DNA from: Martelella mediterranea
GTDB taxonomy: Bacteria; Pseudomonadota; Alphaproteobacteria; Rhizobiales; Rhizobiaceae
Assembly (NCBI RefSeq): GCF_021021415.1
Contig: NZ_JAINWJ010000011.1
Span: 1 to 64,000, forward strand
Direction of reading: 5' to 3'
DNA: 64,000 nucleotides
Shown here piece after piece: positions 35,059 through 44,160 of this stretch. Position 1 is the stretch's first letter. Each line of letters opens with the position of its first letter. The notes beneath the pieces are model-generated. The model did no database searches. It had not been told where the DNA came from and worked only from the letters and a program-made list of their open reading frames with translations. Both the position numbers and the translations under genes were made by a program.

Positions 35059-36465
35059 TCAGATCTTTGCCGCCGTGGATTTCTGCAGCTTTTCCAGTTC
35101 CTTGAGGATATGCACCCAGCTTCGCGCGCCCCTCAGAACCCGTTCGACATCATAATGTTCGTCAGGTGCGTGGATCGCATCGCCAGACAGGATGAAGCCG
35201 ATCACCACGCATTCGGCGCCCAGCATATCCTTGAACAACTGAACCAGCGGAATGGCGCCGCCGGAGCCGATCAGCCGCGTCGGTTGCTGCCATTCGGTTT
35301 CGAGGCCGCGTCTGGAGGCGGCAAGATACGGGCTGTCTTCGGCAAGCGCCACCGCCGAATTTCCGCCATCGCCATGGAACGAGACCGAACAGCCCTTGGG
35401 AACACGCGCTTCGACGTGACTTCGGAAACGCGCGCGGATCCGGTCGGGGTCCTGTCCGGGCACAAGGCGGAAGGAGAGCCGGGCCGTTGCCGTGGCCGGA
35501 AGAACGGATCGTTCGCCCGGGCCCTGATTGCCGCCGGTCACGCCATTGATGTCGATGGTCGGGCGGCCCCACATGGCTTCCAGCGTGGTATAGCCCTCCT
35601 CGATGATCCCGCCGGCGAGGTCGACCTCGTCGAAAAGCGCCGTCTGGCGCGACAATTCCCGCCAATCCGCGCGCAGGCCCGCCGGAATGTCTTCCACACC
35701 GTCGTAGAAGCCTTCGATCGTGATCCGCCCGGCATCATCATGGAGCCCGGCGAGGATGGCAGCGAGAATGCGGATCGGATTGGCCGCGACCGCTCCGAAC
35801 AGGCCGGAATGGAGCTCGGGATTGGGGGTTGCCACCGTCACCCGCTCGTGAACGAGGCCCTTGAGCCGGGTGGTGATCGCCGGTTCGGTCGGCGACCACA
35901 TCTCGGCGTCACATATGAAGGCCACGTCGCAGGCGAGCGCTTCGCGATGGGCGTCTATGAAGGCCGGCAGGCTTGCCGAGCCGGATTCCTCCTCGCCTTC
36001 CAGCAGAATGACGATCTCGGCGGGAAAATCGCCCTTGACGGCCTTCCAGGCGCGCAAGGCCTCGATGAAGGTCCAGAGCTGGCTCTTGCTGTCGGATGCG
36101 CCGCGACCGTAGAAGCGCGTCTTTCCGTCTTCCTCGACCAGCTCGGGGGAAAACGGGGCGTGGCTCCATTGCGCGCGCTCGCCGATCGGCTGGACGTCGT
36201 AATGCCCGTAAAACAGCAGCCGTCCGGCTTTGCCGGTGCCGCCGGCGCGGGCGAGCACGACGGGATGGCCGGCGGTCTCGATGATCTCGCTCTCGAACCC
36301 GATCGACACCAGTTCCTGGAAAAGCCAAGCGGCGGCGCGGAGAATGTCCGCCGCGCTTTCCGGGTCGCTGGAAATCGAGGGGATCGCGATCAGTTCGAGC
36401 AGTTTGGCAATCGACAAATCGAGATTGTCGTCGATGTTGCGAAGCATTTTTTCGGTGTCTGTCAC
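35059..36465 (-). CDS. M20-family metallopeptidase/amidohydrolase (dipeptidase-like)
   Basis: 468 residues from GTG 36465, preceded by GGGGAATCGAC; GTG 36498 and ATG 36447 lack a ribosome site. Di-zinc ligand motifs: YGHYDVQP, with the catalytic Asp two residues after the His; YGRGASDSKSQ; LLEGEEESGS, with the catalytic Glu and adjacent ligand; ICDAEMW; and the C-terminal IPLVQLF region. The dimerisation lid domain (VNGVTGGNQGPGERSVLPATA) is present in the middle. This is the ArgE/DapE/CNDP-type layout; substrates are dipeptides or N-acyl/N-carbamoyl amino acids. It stands between the PLP lyase and FAD oxidase genes, suggesting release of an amino acid from an imported conjugate. Confidence 0.9.
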   Translation of the reverse strand: MTDTEKMLRNIDDNLDLSIAKLLELIAIPSISSDPESAADILRAAAWLFQELVSIGFESEIIETAGHPVVLARAGGTGKAGRLLFYGHYDVQPIGERAQWSHAPFSPELVEEDGKTRFYGRGASDSKSQLWTFIEALRAWKAVKGDFPAEIVILLEGEEESGSASLPAFIDAHREALACDVAFICDAEMWSPTEPAITTRLKGLVHERVTVATPNPELHSGLFGAVAANPIRILAAILAGLHDDAGRITIEGFYDGVEDIPAGLRADWRELSRQTALFDEVDLAGGIIEEGYTTLEAMWGRPTIDINGVTGGNQGPGERSVLPATATARLSFRLVPGQDPDRIRARFRSHVEARVPKGCSVSFHGDGGNSAVALAEDSPYLAASRRGLETEWQQPTRLIGSGGAIPLVQLFKDMLGAECVVIGFILSGDAIHAPDEHYDVERVLRGARSWVHILKELEKLQKSTAAKI

Positions 36466-36508
36466 GTCGATTCCCCGTCTGGCCGTTTGGGTCGCCACTG
36501 GTGCGTCT

Positions 36509-37687
36509 TCATGCCGCCCGCTGGGCTTTCTCGAGCATGGCGAGCAGCCGTTCTATGTCGTCCCAGAGCTCACGCTCGTCCTCCAGGCCGATGCTCAGGC
36601 GAAGAATGATGTCCGGTCCCGTCCACGACGTCGCGCTGCGAAATCCGTCGACTGACATCGGCGCCGCGAGGCTGCGCGTGCCACCCCAGGAGGCACCGAT
36701 TGCGAAAATCTCAAGCGCATTCAGGGCCGCGGCGATATGCGGCGTGGCCGCGGCGCAGAACACCACGCTGAAGACACCGCTCGACCCGAGAAAATCGCGC
36801 TTCCAGAGCGCGTGTCCGGGAAAGCTCTCAAGGGCGGGATGCAGGACCGATTGGACCAGAGGATGGCGCTCGAGCCTGCGCGCGAAATCGAGCGCCACGC
36901 GTTCGCTGTGGCGCAGCCTTACGCCCAGCGTTTCGAAGCCGCGCAGCACCAGCGAGGCATCGTCCGGCGAGACGCCGATACCCATCCTGCCGATCAGGGC
37001 GCGGACGGGGTGGATCAGCGCCTCGTCCCTGACCGTGATCGAGCCCATCAGCACGTCGGAATGGCCCGACACGAACTTGGTGAGCGCCTCGGTGACGATA
37101 TCTGCGCCATGGGCGAGCGGCTTGAAGTTGAGCGGCGTGGCCCAGGTATTGTCGACGCCGACGAGCGCGCCGCGGGCGTGCGCAATCGCAGCGATGGCGG
37201 GGAGATCGAGCACCTCCATCGTCGTCGAGCCCGGGCTCTCGCACCAGACGATACGGGTATTCTCTCGTATTTTGGCGGCGACATCCGCAGTCGAAAGCGG
37301 ATCAAAGAAATCGACCGCGATGCCGAGCCGCCGGAGGTCGGTTTCAGCCAGGTCGCGCATCGGGGGATAGGCGGTGTCGGCGATCAGTATATGATCGCCT
37401 GCCGAAAGAAACGGCAGGACCGCGAGGGCATTGGCGCCCTGGCCCGACGGCGCCAGGAACGTCCATGCGCCGCCTTCAAGCTCGCTGAGCTTTGCCTCGA
37501 GCGTGCGTGTCGTCGGCGTTCCGTAGAGGCCGTAGGCATAACCTTCATGGCCTCGCTCCAGGCGCGATGCATAGGCTTTCGCGTCGGCAAACACGATTGT
37601 CGAGGCGCGATGGACGCCGACGCCGAGCGGCGAAAAGCCCTCCGTCGGGACGGACGGGGTCAGGACGCATTGGGTGAGATCATTCAT
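36509..37687 (-). CDS. PLP-dependent Cys/Met metabolism-type enzyme (cystathionine beta-lyase-like)
   Basis: 392 residues from ATG 37687, with AAAGG upstream. Fold type I features: YGLYGTPTTRTLEAKLSELEGG near the N-terminus, LAPSGQGANALAVL, the PLP-stacking and Asp-bearing strand LVGVDNTWATP, and Schiff-base Lys in TEALTKFVSGHSDVLMG. The C-terminal ILRLSIGLEDERELWDDIE carries the substrate carboxylate-binding Arg. MetC-like members cleave C-S bonds beta to the amino group. Unlike housekeeping metC it sits in an amino-acid import operon, after a 132-nt gap with two hairpins, so an imported thioether or beta-substituted amino acid is the likely substrate. Confidence 0.9.
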   Translation of the reverse strand: MNDLTQCVLTPSVPTEGFSPLGVGVHRASTIVFADAKAYASRLERGHEGYAYGLYGTPTTRTLEAKLSELEGGAWTFLAPSGQGANALAVLPFLSAGDHILIADTAYPPMRDLAETDLRRLGIAVDFFDPLSTADVAAKIRENTRIVWCESPGSTTMEVLDLPAIAAIAHARGALVGVDNTWATPLNFKPLAHGADIVTEALTKFVSGHSDVLMGSITVRDEALIHPVRALIGRMGIGVSPDDASLVLRGFETLGVRLRHSERVALDFARRLERHPLVQSVLHPALESFPGHALWKRDFLGSSGVFSVVFCAAATPHIAAALNALEIFAIGASWGGTRSLAAPMSVDGFRSATSWTGPDIILRLSIGLEDERELWDDIERLLAMLEKAQRAA

Positions 37688-37739
37688 GATAAAGGCCTTT
37701 CCCGGAGCGGAGGGCTTCAAGGGCCTGTTCCCGTCCAAG

Positions 37740-37799
37740 CGTCAGCTGGGCTGACGGAGATTACAGTCATGTGCATTTCGACGGGGCGGCGAACCGCCC
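37740..37799. other. Two stem-loops between importer and catabolic genes
   Basis: CGTCAGC-TGG-GCTGACG (37740-37756) and GGGCGG-CGAA-CCGCCC (37784-37799) are perfect short hairpins in the 132-nt gap after the ATPase stop. Neither is followed by a T-run on the minus strand. They may protect or attenuate the transcript, separating high transporter from lower enzyme expression. Confidence 0.4.
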
Positions 37800-37819
37800 T
37801 CTGTTTCCTTGAGCGCGGG

Positions 37820-38596
37820 TCAGAGCACCTTGGAAAGGAACGCTGCCGTGCGCGGGTTTTGCGGGTTGGCGAGCATTGTCCGCGGAACGCCCTCCTCGAC
37901 GATCTGGCCCTGGTCCATAAAAACCAGATGATTGCCGACTTCACGCGCAAAGCCGATCTCATGGGTTACGACGACCATGGTGATGCCGCTTCGCGCCAGG
38001 TCCTTGATCACATCGAGAACCTCGCCGACCAGTTCGGGGTCGAGCGCCGAGGTCGGCTCGTCGAACAGCATGACGTCCGGCTCCATGGCGAGCGCCCGGG
38101 CGATGGCGACGCGCTGCTGCTGGCCGCCCGAAAGCTGTGCGGGGTAGCGGTTTTCAAAGCCCTCAAGCCCCACCCGGGTCAGCAGTTCGCGGGCCTTTTT
38201 GCGGGACCGCTCCCTTGGCCAGCCCTTGACGTGACGCGGGCCTTCCATGACGTTTTCGATGGCCGTCATATGCGGGAACAGGTGGAACCGCTGGAACACC
38301 ATGCCAGTGACACGCCTCTGGGCGGCGATCTGCGCGGGCGACAGCGGATGGAAGCGCCCTTCGCGTTCCGTGTAGCCTTGCAGTTCGCCCTTCAGGAACA
38401 CCCGGCCGGCGGAAATACTCTCAAGCTGGTTGATGCATCTGAGAAGCGTCGATTTGCCGGAGCCGGATGGCCCGATCGCGACGCAGACCTCGCCCTGGCG
38501 GACCTTGATATCCACGCCCTTGAGCGCGTGCACGTGGCCGTAGAATTTGTGGATGTTCTGCATCTCGACGCAGAAATCATAGCTCCTTGCTTCCAT
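37820..38596 (-). CDS. Polar amino acid ABC transporter ATP-binding protein (GlnQ/HisP type)
   Basis: 258 residues. Walker [10 protein letters not shown], signature [15 protein letters not shown], Walker B VMLFDEP, switch [12 protein letters not shown]: the polar amino acid transporter pattern. GGAG stands six bases before ATG, and the permease gene ends 3 nt upstream. An insertion ([20 protein letters not shown]) between Walker A and the Q-loop makes it slightly longer than GlnQ; this version is common in rhizobial importers. It partners the single permease at 38600. Confidence 0.94.
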   Translation of the reverse strand: MEARSYDFCVEMQNIHKFYGHVHALKGVDIKVRQGEVCVAIGPSGSGKSTLLRCINQLESISAGRVFLKGELQGYTEREGRFHPLSPAQIAAQRRVTGMVFQRFHLFPHMTAIENVMEGPRHVKGWPRERSRKKARELLTRVGLEGFENRYPAQLSGGQQQRVAIARALAMEPDVMLFDEPTSALDPELVGEVLDVIKDLARSGITMVVVTHEIGFAREVGNHLVFMDQGQIVEEGVPRTMLANPQNPRTAAFLSKVL

Positions 38597-38599
38597 GGT

Positions 38600-39511
38600 T
38601 TACTCCGCCCTCGTGGGATAGCCGGACACGCCCTTGCCGAAGTGGCGTTCGAGATAGTGCTGGCCGACCATCAGCAGGCTGGTGATGGCGAGATACCAGG
38701 TGCCGGCGACCAGCAGGAGCGGGATCGGCAGGTACAGCCGATTGGCGATCGCATTGGTCGCGAATGTCAGGTCGAGCGTGAACGGCACGGCAAGCACCAG
38801 CGACGTCATCTTCAGCATGCCGATGGTTTCGTTGCCGGTCGGCGGAATGATCACGCGCATGGCGAGCGGCATCAGGATCCGCCACCAGATCTTCGCCGGT
38901 TTCATGCCCAGCGCCTCGGCAGCCTCCTTCTGTCCGCGATCGATGGAGTTGAAACCGGCGCGGAAGATTTCCGTCAGATAGGCGGATTCGTTGAAACCGA
39001 GGCCCAGAATGGCGGCAAGCACCGGCGTGACGACATAGCGCGTGTCGACGCTGATCAGTTCCGGACCGAAGGGGATGGAAAGGCTGAGCGTTGGAAATAG
39101 AACCGCGAATAACCCCCAAAACAGCAACTGGGTATAGATCGGCGTGCCGCGGAAGAACCAGACCCACGCATATGCGAGCCAGCGTAGGATCGGATTGTCG
39201 CTGTCGCGCATCACGACAAGCAACCCGGCGACGACGATTGCAACCGCCATGGCGACGACGGTCAGCAGCAGAGTCCATCCTACGCCGCGGATGACCTGCG
39301 GCGAGAACAGATAGCTGAAGTAGACGGACCAATGGAAATTGGTATTGTTGATGATCGCATTGCCGACTTGGAGCACGAGCACAGCCAGCACGATGACGGC
39401 GAGCCATCGGCCCGGATGAGGCCGCGGCACCACGACATTATGGGTGATATCGGGCTTTGTCTCGGAGACCGGCCGCAAGCCGGTCTCCATGTCTTTGATA
39501 TCGTATGTCAT
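38600..39511 (-). CDS. Polar amino acid ABC transporter permease (HisM/GlnP type)
   Basis: 303 residues from ATG 39511, 4 nt after the stop of the binding-protein gene; the frame upstream is a shadow. About six predicted helices, with VGWTLLLTVVAMAVAIVVAG opening the permease domain and the coupling loop QKEAAEALGMKPAKIWWRIL. An N-terminal tail of about 45 residues precedes the first helix. Only one permease gene is present, so a homodimeric channel is expected. Confidence 0.93.
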   Translation of the reverse strand: MTYDIKDMETGLRPVSETKPDITHNVVVPRPHPGRWLAVIVLAVLVLQVGNAIINNTNFHWSVYFSYLFSPQVIRGVGWTLLLTVVAMAVAIVVAGLLVVMRDSDNPILRWLAYAWVWFFRGTPIYTQLLFWGLFAVLFPTLSLSIPFGPELISVDTRYVVTPVLAAILGLGFNESAYLTEIFRAGFNSIDRGQKEAAEALGMKPAKIWWRILMPLAMRVIIPPTGNETIGMLKMTSLVLAVPFTLDLTFATNAIANRLYLPIPLLLVAGTWYLAITSLLMVGQHYLERHFGKGVSGYPTRAE

Positions 39512-39515
39512 GATC

Positions 39516-40406
39516 TCAGTGATTGGTTTCAGGGTTGACCTCGGCTTCCTCGACGATTGCCGAGCCAATGCCCCAGCTATCGAGAATCGCCAGATAGGTT
39601 CCGTCCGCAATCAGCGCGTTGATCGTGTCCGCGATCAGTTCGGCGAGCGCCAGATCGGGTTTGGCCACGGCGATCCCGTTCGGGCCGCTGTCACCAAAGG
39701 CGCCTTCGACGGGCTCCATTGTTTCCAGCCGGCCATCGGATTGCTTCGCGGCGTAGCCGATGCCGGCCTCGCCGGAGACCGTGGCATCGGCGCCGCCGAC
39801 GGCAACGCGCGTCAGCACCTCGGTCTGCTTGCCGAAGGGCAGGATCTCGATCGCTTCCTCGCCGGCCGAAACGCAGGTCTCGTTCTCGGCCAGAATGGCG
39901 CGTTCGTGGTAGGTGCCGGACTGGACCGCGATCGTTCGGCCGCAGAGATCGGACGGGTCGAAGTCCGTCGGATTTCCGGTCCTGACGAGCCACATATCGC
40001 CTGTGATGGCATAGCTGACGAAGTTGACCGCCTTCATGCGCTCCTCGGTAACCGAGAATGCGGAAATGCCGAGGTCGAATTTGGAGCCCAGCGCGGGGAG
40101 GATCGCTTCAAACGCCGAGGTCTGAAAGTCGATGTCTACGCCTAGCTTCTTGCCGATCGCCTCGGCGATATCGACATCGATGCCCTCCGGCGTCTGGCCA
40201 TCGTCCGCGCTCAGAAACTCCCACGGGGCGTAGGCCGTGTCCGAGCCGATCGTGAGCACGCCGGCCTCCTTGATCTTCTCCGGCAACCGGGCGGCAAGCG
40301 CCTCATCGACGGCAATTCCGGATGTGTCGTAATTCTGGGCGTATGCTGGAAGCGATGCCGTCGCCAAAAGGGCGGCCAGCGACATGCGGAGGAAGGATCT
40401 GTCCAT
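39516..40406 (-). CDS. Polar amino acid ABC transporter binding protein (SBP family 3)
   Basis: 296 residues. Signal peptide (LRMSLAALLATASLPAYA-QNYD). Family 3 signature: GVLTIGSDTAYAPWEFLS, then GIDVDIAEAIGKKLGVDIDF (20 residues), and SAFSVTEERMKAVNFVSY. Two Cys in the second lobe (DLCGRT and NETCVS) could form a disulfide. The substrate-contacting Asp/Arg set is partly visible, so an amino acid or amino-acid derivative is likely. First gene of the operon running to 33680; its promoter region carries a LysR-type palindrome at 40523-40541. Confidence 0.93.
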   Translation of the reverse strand: MDRSFLRMSLAALLATASLPAYAQNYDTSGIAVDEALAARLPEKIKEAGVLTIGSDTAYAPWEFLSADDGQTPEGIDVDIAEAIGKKLGVDIDFQTSAFEAILPALGSKFDLGISAFSVTEERMKAVNFVSYAITGDMWLVRTGNPTDFDPSDLCGRTIAVQSGTYHERAILAENETCVSAGEEAIEILPFGKQTEVLTRVAVGGADATVSGEAGIGYAAKQSDGRLETMEPVEGAFGDSGPNGIAVAKPDLALAELIADTINALIADGTYLAILDSWGIGSAIVEEAEVNPETNH

Positions 40407-40522
40407 CTGATTGTTCCCATCTTGTTATAATTTGGCCTTCGAAACTCGGGCGGTCTCGTTTCAACCATGCTCATACTATCAGGGATGATTTTCTCGCCGT
40501 CCAACAATAAGATTGGGCCACT

Positions 40523-40541
40523 CTATTCGATATGGTTATAG
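40523..40541. promoter_or_regulatory. LysR-type recognition box CTAT-N11-ATAG
   Basis: CTAT (40523-40526) and ATAG (40538-40541) are perfectly complementary with 11 bases between, the classical T-N11-A LysR box. It stands 117 nt upstream of the binding-protein start in the 325-nt interval 40407-40731, whose other end is the stop of a LysR gene. The rest of the interval contains a TATAAC element close to the start codon and no supported gene. Confidence 0.5.
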
Positions 40542-40731
40542 ACATGGTTTGCGAGCGAATCGCGGTTCATTTCGCGCAAGCGACTGAACCGAAACGTGAA
40601 TTTGCGGCAGGGGCGCCGGTTGAAGGCCGTTTCCGGTCTACCGGTCGCGTTCGACCGGGCAGGGGGCTCACACCTGAGAAAGCGCTGGCCTGCTTACGGC
40701 CGGCGTTTCATCTGCAGCGAGGGCAAACGGC

Positions 40732-41619
40732 TCATATCTCGGCCTTCAGGTCCGCGACAAACTCTTCCAGATGGCGGGAGGGGAGGCGGTTGGGCGGGGT
40801 GATGAGGAGCGTGCGGAAATACATTTCCGGCTCGAACGGTTTCAGCAGCAGTCCGCGGCCGAGATAGGGCTCCGCCGTCAACGGATCGACGAGACCGATC
40901 CCGATACCGGCCGCGACCATCGCGCATATGGTCGTCGAATAGGGGGTCTCGATAACGGTTTTCATTTTCACTCCGGCTGCCTGAAACAGCTCTTCGGCCT
41001 CGGCGCGGGTGGTGTCTTCCGGAGCGAGCGCGATGAACGGGTGGCCAGCCAGGTCATTGGGGCGAACCGTATCGAGGCTCTCGAGGGGATGTCCCTCGGG
41101 AATGGCCACCGCGACGCGGAAGCGGGCGAATTCGGTGAAGGTGACGCCGGTTTTGTCGATCTCGTCGGCGACGACGCCGAGGTCGAACTGCCCCGAGGCG
41201 ACGAGATCGCGAACGGTCGACGACATGCGGGCCTGGAAGGTGATGGCGATATTCGGGTTGCGCGCCATGAAGCGTTTCATCGCGCGCGGCAATATGTTGG
41301 TCGACAGCGCAGAGAGACAGGCAATCCTGAGTTCGCCGGACCCGAAATCGCGGATGCGTGCGGCCGCGCCGCGCAGGTGCGCAAGGCCGAGGAAGGCATG
41401 CTCCACCTCCCGGAAGAAAAGCTGTCCTTCAGGGGTCGGGTGCAATCTTCCCTTGATCCGGAGGAAGAGCGCGAAACCAAGGGAGCGTTCCAGCTCCTGT
41501 ATGGTCTTGCTGATGGCGGGCTGTGAAATATGCAGCACCTCGGCAGCGCGCGCGGTGGTGCCGTTGGTCATGACCACGCGAAAGACTTCGATCTGCCTCA
41601 GGTTCATCCACCGCTCCAT
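40732..41619 (-). CDS. LysR-family transcriptional regulator
   Basis: 295 residues from ATG 41619 (AGGA eight bases upstream); ATG 41607 is a close alternative and the longer frame to 41721 lacks support. Winged helix: LRQIEVFRVVMTNGTTARAA, EVLHISQPAISKTIQELERS (20). Effector domain from about 95: GELRIACLSALSTNILPRAM. It lies upstream of, and in the same direction as, the amino-acid importer/lyase operon, 325 nt away, and is the probable regulator of that operon through the CTAT-N11-ATAG box. Similar regulators respond to amino acids or opines. Confidence 0.92.
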   Translation of the reverse strand: MERWMNLRQIEVFRVVMTNGTTARAAEVLHISQPAISKTIQELERSLGFALFLRIKGRLHPTPEGQLFFREVEHAFLGLAHLRGAAARIRDFGSGELRIACLSALSTNILPRAMKRFMARNPNIAITFQARMSSTVRDLVASGQFDLGVVADEIDKTGVTFTEFARFRVAVAIPEGHPLESLDTVRPNDLAGHPFIALAPEDTTRAEAEELFQAAGVKMKTVIETPYSTTICAMVAAGIGIGLVDPLTAEPYLGRGLLLKPFEPEMYFRTLLITPPNRLPSRHLEEFVADLKAEI

Positions 41620-41762
41620 CCATGCGTTCCTGCAAATGTCGGATGGCTGATGGACCCACCCACACACAAGCAGCAATCTGCCTTTTAGAACAGAACGGAC
41701 TGATATCCCAACCTTCTTCACAGCGGGGATAAGGAAGGTGGGTGCGGCTTACCAGAAATTTA

Positions 41763-41823
41763 TGAGAAACCCTTTTCCCAAACATATTTCTTTGTTATAT
41801 GGATATGAGAAACCGGTTTCTCA
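41763..41823 (+). promoter_or_regulatory. Two LacI-type operators upstream of the L-arabinofuranoside operon
   Basis: TGAGAAACCGGTTTCTCA at 41806-41823 is a perfect 18-bp palindrome with the central CG of LacI/GalR sites. A degenerate second copy, TGAGAAACCCTTTTCCCA, is at 41763-41780. Centres are 43 bp apart, about four helical turns, which would allow looping. The perfect site ends one base before the AAGGAGG ribosome site of the LacI gene, so binding would give tight autorepression. Confidence 0.75.
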
Positions 41824-41836
41824 AGGAGGAGATGGC

Positions 41837-42847
41837 GTGACGGATGCGAATGTTGGCGGGCGTGTTACGATTTACGACGTGGCCTCGAAGGCCGGCGTCA
41901 GCACCGCCACGGCTTCCAAGGCGCTCAATGACACCGGCCGCATGGCGGCGGAGACCCGCGCCCGCATCCGACGCGTTGCGGAAGAGCTGGGGTTCCGTCC
42001 CAATGCGCTGGCGCGCAGCCTCACCAGCAAGCGCAGCTTCACCGTCGGGCTTCTGACGGACGATACCTATGGTCGCTTCACCCTGCCGGTCATGGCAGGG
42101 GTATCCGAAGGGCTGATCGACCAGGGCGTTTCGGTGTTCCTCTGTTCGGTCGGGGGTGATCCCGCACTTGCCCGCATTCATCTCGATGCGATGCTCGACA
42201 AGCAGGTCGATGGGATCATCGCCACCGGCAAGCGCGTCGATCGGCCGCTTCCGGTCGATTTCTCGGCAGTGCCGGTGCCCGTCGTCTACGTGTTGACCGA
42301 GGGGCCCGCCGAGGCAATCACCCTGGTGCCGGATGAACGGCAGGGCGCGGGTGAGGCGGTGCGTCATCTGATAGAGCGCGGCTGTCGGCGTATCGCCCAT
42401 ATCACCGGCCCCGAACACTTTCTGGTCGTGCGCGAGCGCGCGCTTTCCTATCGACAGGCCCTGGAGGCCGCCGATTTGAGAGTTCCCGCAGCCGACGTCC
42501 TTTACGGCACATGGTCGGAGCATTGGGGGCATGAGGCCGTCGCGCGGCTCTGGAGCTTCGATGAACGGCCGGACGGCATTTTCTGCGGCAATGACCAGAT
42601 CGCGCGCGGGGTAATGGACGCGCTTCGCGAGCGCGGCGAGGCCATACCGCAGGACGTGGCCGTGGTGGGGTTCGACAATTGGGAGATTGTCGCCGAGGAG
42701 ACCCGCCCCCCGCTCACCACGATCGATATGAACTTGAAGGAGCTTGGACGCCAGGCCGGGCTCACGCTCGTGCGCCTGGTCAATGGCGAGGAGATTGAGA
42801 AAGGGCTTCTGCAGCTGCCGTGCAAACTGGTCGTGCGCAGCTCCTGA
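41837..42847 (+). CDS. LacI-family transcriptional regulator
   Basis: 336 residues from GTG 41837, preceded by AGGAGG; the open frame further upstream crosses the operator. N-terminal HTH RVTIYDVASKAGVSTATASK and hinge helix RPNALARSLTSK. Periplasmic-binding-protein-like core with DGIIATGKRVDRPLP, and the usual closing PPLTTIDMNLKELGRQAG. It opens the operon of an ABC sugar importer and GH127 enzyme, and its own promoter carries two palindromic operators. Likely inducer: L-arabinose or an arabino-oligosaccharide. Confidence 0.93.
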   Translation: MTDANVGGRVTIYDVASKAGVSTATASKALNDTGRMAAETRARIRRVAEELGFRPNALARSLTSKRSFTVGLLTDDTYGRFTLPVMAGVSEGLIDQGVSVFLCSVGGDPALARIHLDAMLDKQVDGIIATGKRVDRPLPVDFSAVPVPVVYVLTEGPAEAITLVPDERQGAGEAVRHLIERGCRRIAHITGPEHFLVVRERALSYRQALEAADLRVPAADVLYGTWSEHWGHEAVARLWSFDERPDGIFCGNDQIARGVMDALRERGEAIPQDVAVVGFDNWEIVAEETRPPLTTIDMNLKELGRQAGLTLVRLVNGEEIEKGLLQLPCKLVVRSS

Positions 42848-42910
42848 GCCTTTCGCAAGCGTGCATCGGGGCCGGCACGGAACACGGCCCCACATCGGAG
42901 GAGGATAGAA

Positions 42911-44149
42911 ATGAAACCCGTTAAAATCGCGGCGCTGGCGGCGCTCGCCCTTAGCATGACGCCCTTCGGCGCTTCCGCCGAAACCTACAGCATGTGGGCG
43001 CGCAACAGCGGCGAAGCCTTCATGCCGGACCTGATAGAGGCCTTCAACGCCTCGCATGAGAACCAGATCGAACTGCAGATCGTGCCCAGCACGGAAATGG
43101 TGCAGAAATACGCCGTGGCGGCCGCGGGCGGCTCGGCTCCGGATTTCGTGTCGCTGGATCTCGTCTATACGCCGGCTTTCGCCAAGGCCGGGCAGCTCGC
43201 GGACCTGACCGAACTGGCCAGGAGCCTTCCTTATTTCGATCAGCTGTCGAAGGCCCATGTCGAGGCCGGCACCTATGACGGCAAGATCTACGGCGTGCCG
43301 ATGTCGGCCGATGTCTCGGTGCTGTTGTGGAACAAGCGGTTGTTCCGCGAAGCCGGGCTCGATCCGGACAAGGCGCCGACCAACTGGGCCGAAATCGAGG
43401 ACTATGCCGGCAAGGTCAACGCGCTCGGCGATGACACCTACGGCTTCTATTTCGCCGGCGCGTGCGGCGGCTGCAATGCCTTCACCTTCATGCCGCTGAT
43501 CTGGGCATCGGGCGGCGACATTCTGGTCGATGACGGTAAGCGCGCCACCATCGACACGCCGCAGATGCATGATGCGATCAACTTCTATCGCGACCTGGTC
43601 GCCAAGGGATACGTGCCGGAAAGCGCGAAGACGGATACGGGGACCAATTTCTTCGGCGGCTTCGCGGCGGACAATGTCGGCATTTCGCCCATCGGCGCGT
43701 TTGCCATCGGCAACCTCGCCAAGAACTACCCCGATGTCGAATTCGGCGTGGCTCCCCTGCCGGGCAAGGATGGCGGCGTGTCCTCTTTCGGCGGCGGCGA
43801 CAATTTCGTTGTCACGGCGGGTCGCGACACGCTCGGCGCGGCAAAGGAGTTCCTGGACTTTGCCTATTCGGTCGAGGGACAGACGCTGCTCGCCCGCCTG
43901 GGCAGCCTGCCGACGCGCGCCGATGTGGCCCAGGAGGCGCTTTCCGGCCTTGATGACCGTTACCTGACGGCGGTCGAAGCGATGGAAACCGCGCGCACGC
44001 CGTCATCGCCGGTCTACAACGACATCATCAATTCCAAGACCGGACCGTGGAAGCAGATGCTTGGCGAAGCCTTCTTCGGCGACGATGTCGACGGTTCCCT
44101 GAAGCGGGCGCAGGACACGATGCAGTCGATCCTGGACGCGTCCAACTGA
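42911..44149 (+). CDS. Extracellular sugar-binding protein (family 1), arabinofuranoside operon
   Basis: 412 residues with an export signal (VKIAALAALALSMTPFGASA-ETYSMW) and a strong GGAGGAGG ribosome site. Family 1 features: FVSLDLVYTPAFAKAGQLAD, IYGVPMSADVSVLLWNKRLF (20), and DNFVVTAGRDTLGAAKEFLD. Three Cys in GACGGCNAF and nearby are unusual and may form a disulfide. It captures the substrate for permeases at 44250 and 45173. Two hairpins follow the stop codon. Confidence 0.93.
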   Translation: MKPVKIAALAALALSMTPFGASAETYSMWARNSGEAFMPDLIEAFNASHENQIELQIVPSTEMVQKYAVAAAGGSAPDFVSLDLVYTPAFAKAGQLADLTELARSLPYFDQLSKAHVEAGTYDGKIYGVPMSADVSVLLWNKRLFREAGLDPDKAPTNWAEIEDYAGKVNALGDDTYGFYFAGACGGCNAFTFMPLIWASGGDILVDDGKRATIDTPQMHDAINFYRDLVAKGYVPESAKTDTGTNFFGGFAADNVGISPIGAFAIGNLAKNYPDVEFGVAPLPGKDGGVSSFGGGDNFVVTAGRDTLGAAKEFLDFAYSVEGQTLLARLGSLPTRADVAQEALSGLDDRYLTAVEAMETARTPSSPVYNDIINSKTGPWKQMLGEAFFGDDVDGSLKRAQDTMQSILDASN

Positions 44150-44160
44150 TCGCGCTTTCG

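Noticed and set aside
36737..39100. 787-codon plus-strand open frame
   Set aside because: It is antisense to the PLP enzyme, amino-acid importer ATPase and permease genes, all with clear motifs; composition (many Arg, His, Gly, Asp) is that of a GC-rich shadow frame.
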